Shown here: positions 36,380 to 46,545 of the stretch, in pieces
How the letters are laid out: every line of letters begins with the position of its first letter
How positions within the stretch are numbered: the stretch's first letter is position 1
From: Spongiibacter sp. IMCC21906
Lineage (GTDB): Bacteria > Pseudomonadota > Gammaproteobacteria > Pseudomonadales > Spongiibacteraceae
Assembly (NCBI RefSeq): GCF_001010805.1
Contig: NZ_CP011477.1
Location: 2,557,001-2,621,000, forward strand
Length of the DNA stretch: 64,000 nt
Reading direction: 5' to 3'
Translations under genes and position numbers: made by a program
Notes under the pieces: model-generated
The model's input: only the letters and a program-made list of their open reading frames with translations
Told to the model about the DNA's origin: nothing
The model's database searches: none

Positions 36380-37594
36380 TCAATCCAGATCAAAGGCTGA
36401 ATGTAATGATCTAACCGCAAGCTCCAAATACTTCTCATCGATCACGACAGAAATTTTTATTTCTGACGTGGTTATTAGCTGAATATTAATGGATTCGTCA
36501 GCCAAGGCCTTGAACATTTTGCTGGCAATGCCAGCATGGGAACGCATTCCCACTCCCACCAGAGAGACTTTTGCAATTTTATCATCGGTTTTGACTTCAC
36601 GAGCGCCAGTTTGTTGCACTAAAGTTCGTACAATTGCTTCGGCTTTGCCCATGTCGCCCCGACTCACTGTAAAGGTCAAGTCAGTCGTATTGTCTTCTGC
36701 GACGTTTTGAACAATAACGTCGACTTCAATATTCGCATCACTAACCGGCCCTAAGATCTGATAGGCCAAGCCTGGGGTATCTGGCACGCCAAGCACTGTG
36801 ATTTTTGCTTCATCGCGGGTGAAAGCGATACCCGAAATTGCCGGGTTTTCCATATCGTCTGGTTCCTCTAAGCTAATCAAGGTGCCGGGGCCGTCTTGGA
36901 AGGCGTGCAATACCCGTAACGGGACATTGTACTTTCCGGCAAACTCCACCGCGCGAATTTGTAACACTTTTGAACCTAAGCTGGCCATTTCCAGCATTTC
37001 TTCAAAAGTAATCCGTTCCAGCCTTCTGGCCGAGCTTACAACTCTCGGGTCAGTGGTATACACACCGTCCACATCTGTATAAATCTGGCACTCATCAGCC
37101 TTTAAGGCTGCCGCCAACGCCACACCCGTGGTGTCGGAGCCACCTCTACCCAAGGTGGTAATATTGCCCGCTTCATCCACGCCTTGAAAGCCCGCCACAA
37201 CGACGACATTTCCCGCGGATAAATCCGACCGAATTTTCTGGTCGTCTATATCTTTTATACGCGCTTTGGTATGGGCCTCATCGGTAAGGATGCGGACCTG
37301 GCTGCCAGTATAAGACTTAGCACCATAACCAAGGTCATGTAGAGCCATACACAGCAAAGAAATGGTGACTTGTTCGCCGGTAGAGACGAGCACATCCAGT
37401 TCCCTTGGTGTCGGGTTCCCTTGCATGGCCTTGGCCAATTCGATCAAGCGGTTGGTCTCTCCGCTCATTGCCGACACGACAACAATAATGTCGTGCCCTT
37501 GATCGCGGAAACCTGCCACTTTTTTAGCCACAGCTTTGATACGCTCAACCGTACCGACCGAGGTACCACCAAATTTTTGAACAATCAGACTCAT
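36380..37594 (-). CDS. lysC: aspartate kinase
   Basis: Enzyme of 404 residues phosphorylating aspartate at the head of the lysine/threonine/methionine pathway. The start is LIVQKFGGTSVGTVERI, with the kinase domain to about 245 (STGEQVTISL, GRGGSDTTGVALAAAL, YTDVDGVYTTDPR). Two ACT domains follow (ITVLGVPDTPGLAYQIL; VSLVGVGMRSHAGIASKMF). The ACT pair indicates feedback control by lysine and/or threonine. The monofunctional length and alaS-lysC-csrA order are those of Pseudomonas-type genomes. Confidence 0.97.
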   Translation of the reverse strand: MSLIVQKFGGTSVGTVERIKAVAKKVAGFRDQGHDIIVVVSAMSGETNRLIELAKAMQGNPTPRELDVLVSTGEQVTISLLCMALHDLGYGAKSYTGSQVRILTDEAHTKARIKDIDDQKIRSDLSAGNVVVVAGFQGVDEAGNITTLGRGGSDTTGVALAAALKADECQIYTDVDGVYTTDPRVVSSARRLERITFEEMLEMASLGSKVLQIRAVEFAGKYNVPLRVLHAFQDGPGTLISLEEPDDMENPAISGIAFTRDEAKITVLGVPDTPGLAYQILGPVSDANIEVDVIVQNVAEDNTTDLTFTVSRGDMGKAEAIVRTLVQQTGAREVKTDDKIAKVSLVGVGMRSHAGIASKMFKALADESINIQLITTSEIKISVVIDEKYLELAVRSLHSAFDLD

Positions 37595-37718
37595 GTTAAC
37601 AATCTACTAATGCGCACCCTGCGCTGGAGGGGGCCCATTAAACACCAGATAAACAGTAAAGGAAACGACCTCTTTTGCGCCATACGTGATTTACGTAGTA
37701 GCCAGCAATTGCCAGCCC

Positions 37719-40340
37719 TCATCCCGCACTCACATAGTCTTTCGCTACCTGTAAGGCTTGCGGAATAGCTGCGACATCACTGCCACCACCTTGAGCCATA
37801 TCCGGTCGACCACCGCCTTTACCACCGACTGATTCGGCGGCCCGTTTCATCAGCTCTCCCGCTTTAAAGCGGCTTGTCAGGTCTTTGGTTACCCCCGCTG
37901 CCAAGGCGACTTTATCACCGTCAGCTGCTGCCAACAAAACCACCCCAGAACCCAACTTATTTTTAAGCTGGTCCATGGTGTCTCGCAGGGTTTTAGCATC
38001 GGCGCCGTCGAGCTGAGCCGCCAGCAATTTCACACCGGCAAACTCTTCAACTTTGGATAACAGGTCATCACCAGCTGAACTGGCTAACTTAGACTTGGCT
38101 GCAGTCAGTTCTTTCTCAAGTTGCTTTTGCTGGGCCAATAGCTGCTCAACTTTCGTTACCAATTTGTCACGGCCCGTTTTGAGCAAGCCAGACAAAGCGA
38201 CAAGATCGCTATCGGCACGATCAAAAACCTCAAGAGCCGCCCCGCCGGTGACCGCTTCTATTCGACGAATGCCCGCAGCAATCCCCGCCTCGCTAACGAT
38301 TCGCATCATGCCAATATCGCCGGTGCGAGTCACATGGGTGCCACCACAGAGCTCAACAGAGAAGTCGCCACCCATGCTTAGCACCCTAACTTCGTCGCCA
38401 TACTTTTCACCAAACAACATCATGGCGCCACGCTCTTTGGCGCTGTCGATATCCATTTCTTGGACTTCAACCGGGGTGTTGCGACGGATTTCAGTATTGA
38501 CTAAGCCCTCTATCTCTGCCAGCTGGTCTTTGCTGATCGCTTCAAAGTGAGAGAAGTCAAAACGCAGTCGCTGGGAGTCAACCAGGGAGCCTTTTTGATT
38601 AACATGCTCCCCCAAAACCTGACGCAATGCCGCATGCAGAAGATGGGTAGCGGAGTGATTTAAAACCGTTGCACCACGAATGCGGTTATCCACTTCTGCT
38701 TTAACCGATGCGGATTTAGCAGCGGTGCCGCGACTGAGCACACCGTAATGAATATGGTGCTTGCCCGCTTTTTGGGTATCGCGCACTTCAAAACGGAAAT
38801 CATCACCTGTAATGACACCGGCGTCGCCGACCTGGCCACCCGACTCTGCATAAAACGGGGTGCGATCTAAAACCAAGGCGCCTTCGTCGCCCTCTCCCAA
38901 CGCATTCACTAGCTGGCCATCTTTTATCAGCGCTATCAGCTGCGCGTCACCCGCTAAATCGTGATATCCCGTAAATTCCGTTTCACCGGCAAGATCCAGC
39001 TGAGCACCCATATCCATTTTAAAATTAGATGCCGAGCGCGCCCGCTGACGCTGGGCTTCCATTGCCGCTTCAAAGCCCGGCATGTCCAGAGTCAAATCCT
39101 GTTCTCGGGCAATATCTGCGGTGAGGTCCACCGGAAAACCGTAGGTGTCGTAAAGACGGAAAACCGTTTCACCAGGAATTTCTTTGCCGTTTAAACTTTG
39201 CAAATCTTGTTCTAGGATTTTCATCCCTTGATCCAAGGTTTTTGCAAACTGCTCTTCTTCCAGCAATAACACCTTGGCAATTTGCTCGCCGCGCTCATGC
39301 AGCTCGGGATAAGCATCCCCCATTTCGGTGGCCAAGGGCGCAACCAGCTGATGAAAAAAGGCTTGTTGGGCACCTAGCTTATTACCGTGACGAGCGGCCC
39401 GACGAATGATGCGACGTAGAACATAGCCCCGCCCTTCGTTAGAGGGCATCACGCCATCAGCGATCAAAAACGCACAGGAGCGAATATGGTCAGCAATCAC
39501 CCGCAACGAGGTGTGGGTTTTGTCTTCTACCTTTAAAACCGCTGCAGTGGCATCTATCAGATTCTGGAACAGGTCAATCTCATAGTTGCTGTGCACACCC
39601 TGCAACACGGCGGCAATACGCTCCAATCCCATTCCGGTGTCTACCGACGGCGCTGGCAGTGGCGTCATGGAGCCATCCGCGCCCCGGTTAAATTGCATAA
39701 AAACGTTGTTCCAGATTTCGATATAGCGATCGCCATCTTCTTCTGGGCTGCCCGGAGGACCACCGGCCACGTCGGGGCCGTGGTCATAAAAAATCTCGGT
39801 ACAAGGACCACAAGGGCCGGTGTCGCCCATAGACCAGAAATTATCCGAGGCGTATTTTTCGCCTTTGTTGTCCCCAATGCGAACCATACGGGCTTCGGGC
39901 ACACCCATTTCCTGGGTCCAAATGGCATAGGCTTCGTCATCATCGGCATAAACCGTAACCCACAGCTTGTCTTGATCAATGCCCAGCCACTCTGGTGAAG
40001 TCAAAAAATGCCAAGCAAACTTGATGGCATCACGCTTGAAATAATCACCAAAACTGAAATTACCCAGCATCTCAAAAAAGGTGTGATGACGGGCGGTATA
40101 GCCGACATTTTCCAAGTCGTTATGCTTGCCTCCAGCGCGAACACAGCGCTGGGAGCTAACCGCTCTGACATACGGACGCTGCTCTCGGCCCAGGAAGGCG
40201 TCTTTAAACTGCACCATTCCCGCATTGGTAAATAACAATGTAGGGTCATCGCCAGGTACCAGCGAGCTGCTCGCAACTGCGGTGTGACCATTACTCTCAA
40301 AATAGCGAATAAAGGCATCACGAATGGCAGCACTTTTCAT
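37719..40340 (-). CDS. alaS: alanyl-tRNA synthetase
   Basis: Class II synthetase of 873 residues. The aminoacylation domain starts [20 protein letters not shown]. The editing domain has the zinc site [11 protein letters not shown] and [17 protein letters not shown]-terminal C-Ala dimerisation domain ends the protein with [14 protein letters not shown]. Full length and all domains are present. It heads the alaS-lysC-csrA block; a 124-bp gap to lysC allows a separate promoter. Confidence 0.98.
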   Translation of the reverse strand: MKSAAIRDAFIRYFESNGHTAVASSSLVPGDDPTLLFTNAGMVQFKDAFLGREQRPYVRAVSSQRCVRAGGKHNDLENVGYTARHHTFFEMLGNFSFGDYFKRDAIKFAWHFLTSPEWLGIDQDKLWVTVYADDDEAYAIWTQEMGVPEARMVRIGDNKGEKYASDNFWSMGDTGPCGPCTEIFYDHGPDVAGGPPGSPEEDGDRYIEIWNNVFMQFNRGADGSMTPLPAPSVDTGMGLERIAAVLQGVHSNYEIDLFQNLIDATAAVLKVEDKTHTSLRVIADHIRSCAFLIADGVMPSNEGRGYVLRRIIRRAARHGNKLGAQQAFFHQLVAPLATEMGDAYPELHERGEQIAKVLLLEEEQFAKTLDQGMKILEQDLQSLNGKEIPGETVFRLYDTYGFPVDLTADIAREQDLTLDMPGFEAAMEAQRQRARSASNFKMDMGAQLDLAGETEFTGYHDLAGDAQLIALIKDGQLVNALGEGDEGALVLDRTPFYAESGGQVGDAGVITGDDFRFEVRDTQKAGKHHIHYGVLSRGTAAKSASVKAEVDNRIRGATVLNHSATHLLHAALRQVLGEHVNQKGSLVDSQRLRFDFSHFEAISKDQLAEIEGLVNTEIRRNTPVEVQEMDIDSAKERGAMMLFGEKYGDEVRVLSMGGDFSVELCGGTHVTRTGDIGMMRIVSEAGIAAGIRRIEAVTGGAALEVFDRADSDLVALSGLLKTGRDKLVTKVEQLLAQQKQLEKELTAAKSKLASSAGDDLLSKVEEFAGVKLLAAQLDGADAKTLRDTMDQLKNKLGSGVVLLAAADGDKVALAAGVTKDLTSRFKAGELMKRAAESVGGKGGGRPDMAQGGGSDVAAIPQALQVAKDYVSAG

Positions 40341-40412
40341 GGTTCAGGTCTCTCAGTCTCGTCGCTATCCTCCCCAGAGGAGATAGCGATAATTTGTAGA
40401 TATAAATAGCAA

Positions 40413-40436
40413 CCGCCAGCCCATGTGAGCTGGCGG
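40413..40436 (-). terminator. hairpin in the alaS/Trm112 gap, possible terminator
   Basis: CCGCCAGC at 40413-40420 and GCTGGCGG at 40429-40436 form a perfect 8-bp stem. On the minus strand it is followed by TTGCTATTT, a weak T tract, so it may end the M23/Trm112 transcript before alaS. Confidence 0.45.
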
Positions 40437-40513
40437 AAAAGTCGGTAAGTATATAGAAATGGAGGGATATTGTATCCTGCCACAACGTTGGAAAGCCGCC
40501 AACTGCGCCGAGT

Positions 40514-40699
40514 TTAGCTCAGCTTTTCTTCAGTATTAAGGGGGCGAGCCTCAGATTCCAGCATGACGGGAATGCCGTCGCGCACAGGATACGCCAACGC
40601 GCTAGCTCGGCAAATTAACTCATTGCGCTCTTTATCAAACTCCAACGGTGCCTTGCTGACCGGGCAAACCAGTATTTCCAACAGTTTTTTGTCTATCAT
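40514..40699 (-). CDS. Trm112/YcaR family small protein
   Basis: Protein of 61 residues. [23 protein letters not shown] and [16 protein letters not shown] are the family motifs. The usual zinc-finger cysteines are reduced to Cys12 and Cys30. In E. coli the relative YcaR lies next to kdsB; here its neighbour is the M23 peptidase gene 58 bp upstream. Function in bacteria is not firmly established. Confidence 0.9.
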   Translation of the reverse strand: MIDKKLLEILVCPVSKAPLEFDKERNELICRASALAYPVRDGIPVMLESEARPLNTEEKLS

Positions 40700-40757
40700 T
40701 TACACATCACTCGTATCAATTCTTTTGGTTTTGGTACGCCTTAATTTATCGCTTGGC

Positions 40758-41585
40758 TTATTGGCCTTTGTCCGGCGAACGCGTTGGCATATCACCAACT
40801 AACAGCTCGGGGTCCAAACGTTTACCAAACCAATTCATTCGCCAATCAAGGTGTGGACCAGTGGCTCGACCTGTTGCACCCACTTCGGCAATGGGCTGCC
40901 CCTGTTCAATATTTTGGCCTTCTTTAACCAAAATCTTACTGAGATGGATAAACGTTGAAGAAATACCCTGGCCATGATCAATAATCAGCGTACCGCCAGA
41001 GTAAAACATATCGTCATACGCCAAGGTGACAACGCCAGCAGCCGGGGCAACCACTTCAGCGCCAACCGGTCCGGCCACATCCACCCCGTAGTGAGGTCGT
41101 CCGGGGCTGCCATTATAAACACGCTGGCTGCCGAACACACCGGTTATTGGCCCCTGTAACGGCCAGATAAACGATTGGGCAAAATCTTGTCGATATAAAA
41201 ATTCTGCTCGTGCGCCCCGGACTAACGCCGCTTCTTTTCTAATACGATCCAGCACTGACGCCGGCGGGGTAACGGTTTTTTGAGGTACGCCTTCTATACG
41301 CTGAATATTGTATTGACGCTGCTCAACATCCAGCACCTTTGCTTCGCACTGATCATCCGCGGCACAAAGTTTGAGCGTTACTTTTTCAGGCGCGTCTCTA
41401 TCAAAACCAAAGGCAAACAAGCCGTTATCTGCAACTTTAACGCTTTCGTCACCCACAAAAACACGGGTTTCCGGCGCGACTTCACCCCATACCATTGCGC
41501 CCTGAATCAACTGGCCATGCAATTCAATCTCAGCAAAAACCGACGGTGAAAGGGCAAACAACATAATTGCGATATAATTTTTCAT
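40758..41585 (-). CDS. M23 family metallopeptidase, exported
   Basis: Protein of 275 residues from ATG 41585, with a signal peptide (MKNYIAIMLFALSPSVFAE). The earlier frame start adds 31 residues that bury the signal and overlaps the greB leader. The C-terminal LytM domain has zinc motif HYGVDVAG (HxxxD) and GPHLDWRM (HxH equivalent HLD), so it looks catalytically competent, unlike EnvC/NlpD-type activators. The N-terminal 100 residues are a small beta domain. It probably trims peptidoglycan crosslinks in the periplasm. Confidence 0.9.
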   Translation of the reverse strand: MKNYIAIMLFALSPSVFAEIELHGQLIQGAMVWGEVAPETRVFVGDESVKVADNGLFAFGFDRDAPEKVTLKLCAADDQCEAKVLDVEQRQYNIQRIEGVPQKTVTPPASVLDRIRKEAALVRGARAEFLYRQDFAQSFIWPLQGPITGVFGSQRVYNGSPGRPHYGVDVAGPVGAEVVAPAAGVVTLAYDDMFYSGGTLIIDHGQGISSTFIHLSKILVKEGQNIEQGQPIAEVGATGRATGPHLDWRMNWFGKRLDPELLVGDMPTRSPDKGQ

Positions 41586-41650
41586 TGGGATATTTATTCT
41601 CCATTGCCAGCTGCAATACCATACTCTTTTAATAACAACGAAAACAGCAT

Positions 41651-42157
41651 ATGTCGAGATACCGACCACCTCGCCCACAAGGCTCCAACTACATCACCCC
41701 CCAAGGTGAACGAGCGCTCCGAACAGAGCTTAGAGAGCTCTGGAAAGTAGAGCGCCCCCAAGTCACTGCGGTGGTACACGAGGCCGCCAAAAATGGCGAC
41801 CGCTCAGAAAATGGTGACTACATTTATGGTAAACGTCGGCTGCGAGAAATAGATAGCCGAGTTCGATTTTTAACCAAACGCCTAGAAAATCTCACTGTTG
41901 TCGCTGAGCTCCCTAGCGACCGGCAACGGGTCTTTTTTGGCGCCTGGGTCACCGTCGAAAAAGATGACGATGGTGAGCAGCAACGCTATCGTATCGTGGG
42001 TCCAGATGAGTTTGACCTCAGTAAAAACCACCTGTCGATGGACTCGCCATTTGCCCGAGCCATGCTCGGAAAACGGTTAAATGACGAATTCGTCGTTGCA
42101 AGCCCTACCGGAGAACAGGTTTACTATATCGCCGCCATTGACTATGAACCGCTCTAG
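41651..42157 (+). CDS. greB: transcription elongation factor GreB
   Basis: Protein of 168 residues. The N-terminal coiled coil (NYITPQGERALRTELRELW...) has tip acidic residues in NGDRSENGDYIYGKRRLREID, where the Asp and Glu that stimulate RNA cleavage lie. The C-terminal FKBP-like domain includes RIVGPDEFD and SPTGEQVYYIAAIDY. The YGKRRLREIDSRVRFL segment separates GreB from GreA. It is divergent from the M23 peptidase gene. Confidence 0.96.
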   Translation: MSRYRPPRPQGSNYITPQGERALRTELRELWKVERPQVTAVVHEAAKNGDRSENGDYIYGKRRLREIDSRVRFLTKRLENLTVVAELPSDRQRVFFGAWVTVEKDDDGEQQRYRIVGPDEFDLSKNHLSMDSPFARAMLGKRLNDEFVVASPTGEQVYYIAAIDYEPL

Positions 42158-42195
42158 CAGGCGTTAATCAATAATGTAAAGGAGTTATCTCGACA

Positions 42196-43425
42196 ATGTT
42201 TTTGCTCTCACTCATTTGGGCGTGGACCGCATGGAACCTCTACCGTCCTCACAAGCAAAGACCAGAAGCGCTTGCGGTCATGAGTTTTATCTTCGGGATG
42301 CTTTTTGGCGAAATCGGTCTCCATCTTGTCGCCTTAGAAATTCTACTCACTCTGTTAGTCATCAGCTTTAACGAACTTAGCGGCATCGGCGACGCCTTGG
42401 GGTTAGCCATCGCCATGGCCAGCTGGCTGGCCATTGGATTATTTTACTTTCGTGCTCGGCGCACTGAACCGGTTATGGAGCAAGCCGTTCGCTACGCATT
42501 AGACTTGCCCGCCGATGCCCCCCTGCCCACCGACGGTATAGTTTGCCACGAGCCCGACTTTAAGCGGCTGCTCAATCCCTTTAACTTCAAAGCGCCGGGA
42601 ACCACGTCTTTTCGCAATATTGAATACCACCGTGAAAATGGTCGACCACTGCACGTTGATATATACAGCCCTCAAGCAAAGCCAAAAAACGCGCCCGTGT
42701 TATTACAAATTCATGGCGGCGCGTGGATGGAGAAATTCGGCAGCAAGGAGCAACAAGCGCAACCATTAATGTCGCAGCTCGCGGAAAATGGCTGGATCTG
42801 TGTCGCTGCACAATACCGGCTCAGCCCCAGTGCGACGTTTCCAGACCATATTATTGACTGCAAACGCGCCTTGCGCTGGGTAAAAGAACATATTGCCGAC
42901 TACGGTGGTGACCCCGATTTTATTATCGCCACCGGTGGCTCAGCCGGTGGCCACCTAAGCAGCCTTTTGGCCTTGAGCGCGAACACCCCTGACTTCCAAC
43001 CCGGCTTTGAAGAAGCGGATACCCGCGTCCAAGGTTGCGTACCATTTTATGGCTTCTATGATTTTCTCAATGAAGAGCAGCGCGGGCACCAGCGGATACA
43101 AAACTGGGTGCTGTATCGAGTCTTTAAAAAGACCTTAGCCGAAGCACCTGAGCTGTGGAAAGCGGGCTGCCCGGCATCGTGGGCAAGCGAAGACGCGCCG
43201 CCATTCTTGATCATTCATGGTGAGTGCGACTCGCTGGTGCCCTGCACTGAGTCTCAAAATCTTTATGAAATACTCAGGGAGAAATCAAAACAGCCTGTTG
43301 CTTACGCCGAACTGCCCGATGCCCAGCATGCCTTTGACATCCCGGTATCACTGCGCACACAAATTGTGGCAAACACGCTCTGTATTTATCTTTGCGAAAT
43401 GCACCGGCGCTATCAGGAAGGATAA
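42196..43425 (+). CDS. membrane-anchored alpha/beta hydrolase (hormone-sensitive lipase-like esterase)
   Basis: Protein of 409 residues. Residues 1-95 contain three hydrophobic segments. The alpha/beta hydrolase domain follows: oxyanion HGGAWMEKFG near 175, nucleophile Ser in GGSAGGHLSS, acid in HGECDSLVP, and His in PDAQHAFDIP near the end. The HGG and GxSAG pairing is the hormone-sensitive-lipase esterase type. The substrate is unknown; short-chain or lipid esters are usual. It is 38 bp after greB. AAGGAG lies 13 nt upstream of the ATG. Confidence 0.88.
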   Translation: MFLLSLIWAWTAWNLYRPHKQRPEALAVMSFIFGMLFGEIGLHLVALEILLTLLVISFNELSGIGDALGLAIAMASWLAIGLFYFRARRTEPVMEQAVRYALDLPADAPLPTDGIVCHEPDFKRLLNPFNFKAPGTTSFRNIEYHRENGRPLHVDIYSPQAKPKNAPVLLQIHGGAWMEKFGSKEQQAQPLMSQLAENGWICVAAQYRLSPSATFPDHIIDCKRALRWVKEHIADYGGDPDFIIATGGSAGGHLSSLLALSANTPDFQPGFEEADTRVQGCVPFYGFYDFLNEEQRGHQRIQNWVLYRVFKKTLAEAPELWKAGCPASWASEDAPPFLIIHGECDSLVPCTESQNLYEILREKSKQPVAYAELPDAQHAFDIPVSLRTQIVANTLCIYLCEMHRRYQEG

Positions 43426-43513
43426 AACCAACACCGCCCTACTGACATACAGCAGGGCGGTGGTTTACGTTACAAACTCATTTTTAGACGGTTGTAATCA
43501 GCTTAAGAACGAC

Positions 43514-44107
43514 CTAAAACGGAATCCAAGATTTCTTTTTAGTGTAATGGGTGTATCCCACATTGGCACCACCACGCAGGCCCACTCCCGTACGAATCGG
43601 TGCTAGCGTTACCTCGCCACTACGTTGGTAATTGACGCCCACGCCAGCTACCACGTAAACGCTGCCTTCAACACCGGGGAAGCGCTGGAACAACTGCTCT
43701 GCGTCATCAAGCTTATATACCAGCGTGAACACCTTGGAGGCATTGGCGCCCAAATCAAAGCCTACCGACGGCCCTTGCCAAAACACTTTTTGGGTTTCAC
43801 CTGCCACCGTTTGCAGCTCGCCCTTACCGTAACGAACCCCAACCGATATCGCCGCAGAAATTTCTTCTCCAGCAATAATGGCATTGGGGCTGCCTTGATC
43901 TTCAAACACTTTCTCTACCGCTTTTGCCAGACCTTCGGTGGTTTCACCAAAAAAGGCATTGGCTTTTTCAAGCACTTCCTCTTGGCTAAAGCCATTATTA
44001 GTTTTGGTGGCGGTGTTTGTTTCCTCTTCGGTCGCAGCGGGTTGCTGGGCCGCAGCCAGGCCAGTAAACAGCGTTAACACCATCGCCAATAAAGATGAGC
44101 GAATCAT
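43514..44107 (-). CDS. DUF1134/EipA-like periplasmic protein
   Basis: Exported protein of 197 residues: signal MIRSSLLAMVLTLFTGLAAAQ, then a low-complexity Thr/Glu/Asn segment, then the DUF1134 core (VGVRYGKGELQTVAG, QGPSVGFDLGANASKVFTLVYKL, VEGSVYVVAGVGVNYQRSG, LRGGANVGYTHYTKK). EipA in Brucella folds as a beta barrel and supports envelope integrity, so a cell-wall role is likely. The start at 44107 is chosen because AAAGGGA lies 8 nt before it. An in-frame ATG 21 bp upstream is possible. Confidence 0.86.
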   Translation of the reverse strand: MIRSSLLAMVLTLFTGLAAAQQPAATEEETNTATKTNNGFSQEEVLEKANAFFGETTEGLAKAVEKVFEDQGSPNAIIAGEEISAAISVGVRYGKGELQTVAGETQKVFWQGPSVGFDLGANASKVFTLVYKLDDAEQLFQRFPGVEGSVYVVAGVGVNYQRSGEVTLAPIRTGVGLRGGANVGYTHYTKKKSWIPF

Positions 44108-44171
44108 TGTTATTTTCCCTTTGGTCATAGTTTATGCCCCTGAAAGTTGAGTGCTTTTAAGTAAAGCGCGA

Positions 44172-44768
44172 CTAAGCAACCTCTGCAAGCGTCGATAGCA
44201 ATTTAGTCATATCACCTCCGCACTCTGACAACAAAATCCGTAATTTTAACAACGCCGCCACACTAATCGCATCGGTGATCCGACCATCCATAGCCATCGC
44301 TATTGCTTCATGCAATGCCAGTCGCTGAACTTCAATGTCTTCGGTGGGTTCTAGATCAGCCTCTCCTTGGGTCAAATCCAAAGCCAAAAACACCTCCGCA
44401 GACTCATCGCATACTGAATTTGATAAATGCATGTCCATCAGTTTAAAACAGCGCTGGGCTCGCAGCCCCGTCTCTTCGGCAAGTTCTTTTCGGGCCGTTG
44501 CCACCGCCGATGCATCAAGGGGGCAGCCTCCTTCCGGAATCTCCCAGCTCTCAACTTCAAGCGGGTAACGAAACTGCTTTACCAAGTAGGTATAGCCCTC
44601 TTCGTCCAGCGGCAATACCCCTACTGCCTTGCTCTGAAAGCAAACTTTACCGTAGATTCCCTCGGTGCCACCGGGCGTAATAACCTCATGATGCTCAACC
44701 CGTATCCACGGATTCTCGTACACTGTTTTGTTACTTAAACGGCGCCAAGGGCCGATGTCTTTGCTCAT
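44172..44768 (-). CDS. NUDIX hydrolase, ADP-ribose pyrophosphatase-like
   Basis: Protein of 198 residues with a Nudix box at about 82-104 (GGCPLDASAVATARKELAEETGL), keeping the metal-binding KELAEE core; the first Glu of the signature is Ala. ESWEIPEGG before the box and the long N-terminal arm resemble ADP-sugar pyrophosphatases (NudF/YffH). The start at 44768 follows GGAGG. It overlaps the UDG gene by ATGA, coupling a nucleotide-cleaning enzyme to a DNA-repair enzyme. Substrate is inferred. Confidence 0.87.
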   Translation of the reverse strand: MSKDIGPWRRLSNKTVYENPWIRVEHHEVITPGGTEGIYGKVCFQSKAVGVLPLDEEGYTYLVKQFRYPLEVESWEIPEGGCPLDASAVATARKELAEETGLRAQRCFKLMDMHLSNSVCDESAEVFLALDLTQGEADLEPTEDIEVQRLALHEAIAMAMDGRITDAISVAALLKLRILLSECGGDMTKLLSTLAEVA

Positions 44769-45358
44769 GCTGCCTCCAGGCACGCCGTCACCCGCTCCCG
44801 AAGCTTAGACAGCGTATCGTCATTAAACCAAGGATTCTTTTTCAGCCAAATTTGATTACGAGGTGACGGATGGGGTAGCGGAAAAAATAGCCCGCTGCCA
44901 TCGTGGTTCTTCACTCTAGCCGTCAGCGTGGGGTGCGCTTTTTGCAGGGACGTCGGCAAATAATACCGTTGCGCATACTGGCCAATTAGCAGCACTAACT
45001 TGACATGGGGTAGATGCTTCAATAGCAAGTCATGCCATTTGGGCGCGCACTCCGGCCGCGGCGGCAAATCGCCAGATTTGCCTTTGCCGGGGTAGCAAAA
45101 ACCCATCGGCATAATGGCAAGACGAGGATCAGAATAAAATTGCGTCCGGTCCATCTGCAGCCACTGCCGAAGCCGATCGCCAGAGGGATCATTCCAGGGA
45201 ATCCCGGTTTTGTGAACACGCGTGCCTGGCGCTTGGCCAATCAATACTATTTTTGCCCGCGGCTCCGCCACCACAACTGGCCGCGGTCCCAGCGGCAAAT
45301 GCGCCGCGCAGTGTTGGCAAGCTCGGATATCAGACAAGATGTTTGGCAATGCACTCAT
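44765..45358 (-). CDS. uracil-DNA glycosylase family protein
   Basis: Enzyme-fold protein of 197 residues. Motif 1 is LIGQAPGTRVHKTGIPWNDPSGDRLR at about 39-64 (GQAPG, as in SMUG1/family-4-like groups). PMGFCYPGKGKSGDLPPR follows. Motif 2 is LPHPSPRNQIW, with the HPS triplet. It is shorter than canonical Ung and lacks its GQDPYH. N-terminal CQHC at 14-17 plus later cysteines do not form an obvious four-cysteine iron-sulfur site. It probably excises deaminated or damaged bases; some members of this subgroup are uncharacterised. Confidence 0.85.
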   Translation of the reverse strand: MSALPNILSDIRACQHCAAHLPLGPRPVVVAEPRAKIVLIGQAPGTRVHKTGIPWNDPSGDRLRQWLQMDRTQFYSDPRLAIMPMGFCYPGKGKSGDLPPRPECAPKWHDLLLKHLPHVKLVLLIGQYAQRYYLPTSLQKAHPTLTARVKNHDGSGLFFPLPHPSPRNQIWLKKNPWFNDDTLSKLRERVTACLEAA

Positions 45359-45456
45359 GCCCGCATTGTGCGCAGGAAAGCTGCCCTCAGCAAGCAGCTA
45401 GCGATATATCCACAATAGACAACGGCAAAAAAACACCATCAAAAACCTAGCCACAC

Positions 45457-46545
45457 TTATTCGCTAAGAACGGACAAACCCAATGCATCGAAGGTCTCAA
45501 TAGAAACCCGCCCTTTAGCCAGCCCCTTTGCCTGCTGATATTCAGCTACCGCCTCTTCGGTACGCTTGCCCATCTTACCGTCGGCGTAACCCGGGTCGTA
45601 ACCTGCTGCCTTCAAGGCTTTTTGCAAACGGCTCACTTGAGCAGTGGTAAAAGCGGGTTTACAAAGAATTTCTCGCCAATCCAATTTGGCATCGGCCACT
45701 TTCTCTCGATACTGAAAGGTTTGGTACTCAGGGGGGACAACACGCCTGACTTGGCGTTCAGGCTCGACGATGCGTCTTACCCGAACTGTTTTATAGGTAG
45801 CAGGGTGGACAATTTCCACCGTGTGTTCAGGAATATCCACCACGCGCTTAGAAAGCGTTTCGAACACGGCTGGAATAACTTCGGTACGGTATTTTGCCGA
45901 CGCGACCAACACCTGTTTGCTGATGTTTCGGTATTTTGCAGGGGTCGTCTCCAGGTGCAAAATTTCGCCGGTTTCTTCATCAACCCGTTCTTTAGCACCT
46001 CGACCAGCACGCCAAACTTGTTGCTCGGGAACCTCCAGCACCTGTTCGACGACGGTTTTATATGTCGCCGGTGCCACCAGCACCTGTTTTCGCCGTTGGG
46101 GCAACACCTCCGTTCGCTCCTCCACCCATTTATAGGTTGCTGGCACCACTTTTAGCTGTATATGCTCCTCGCTGACCATCACTTGCTCTTCTACCCATGC
46201 CATTTTTGCTGGCAGCATGTCTACTTGTTCTTGGGCTTCTTTTACAATCCGACGTTCACTGCGCTCTACATACTGTGCGGGCACCAGCATTTTGGCGTAA
46301 CAACTACCACTTTTCGCGTTGGGAGGCATATTAGACAACGGCTGGGTATCGGCTTGTTCTGCACGCAGCTTCTCAATTTGAATAAGGGCATCAGCCAGCG
46401 CCCCTTCCAAATCATTAATGCGTTCGTCACTTTGGGTATAAACCGGCGGCACGGCAGCAATATGATTCCGCTGTGTCGATGGCAACTGACAAGCCATCAA
46501 ACTCCCAACAATCGCCAATACCAAAATCGTCTTACCTAGTCGCAA
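45457..46545 (-). CDS. peptidoglycan-binding lipoprotein with repeated PATY modules
   Basis: Lipoprotein of 362 residues (LIVGSL-type signal, lipobox cysteine 19 in SLMACQ). After a short coiled segment (RINDLEGALADALIQIEKLRAE) the centre consists of about six to seven degenerate modules of 25-40 residues built on P-A-x-Y-K/R-x-V followed by E-V-x-P (VPATYKWVEERTEVLP, APATYKTVVEQVLEVP, TPAKYRNISKQVLV, HPATYKTVRVRRIVEP, PPEYQTFQYRE). The last 65 residues form a PG_binding_1 domain (VSRLQKALKAAGYDPGYADGKMGKRTEEAV). It is probably anchored to the outer membrane and holds the cell wall. No named family fits the central repeats, in my knowledge. Confidence 0.82.
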   Translation of the reverse strand: MRLGKTILVLAIVGSLMACQLPSTQRNHIAAVPPVYTQSDERINDLEGALADALIQIEKLRAEQADTQPLSNMPPNAKSGSCYAKMLVPAQYVERSERRIVKEAQEQVDMLPAKMAWVEEQVMVSEEHIQLKVVPATYKWVEERTEVLPQRRKQVLVAPATYKTVVEQVLEVPEQQVWRAGRGAKERVDEETGEILHLETTPAKYRNISKQVLVASAKYRTEVIPAVFETLSKRVVDIPEHTVEIVHPATYKTVRVRRIVEPERQVRRVVPPEYQTFQYREKVADAKLDWREILCKPAFTTAQVSRLQKALKAAGYDPGYADGKMGKRTEEAVAEYQQAKGLAKGRVSIETFDALGLSVLSE

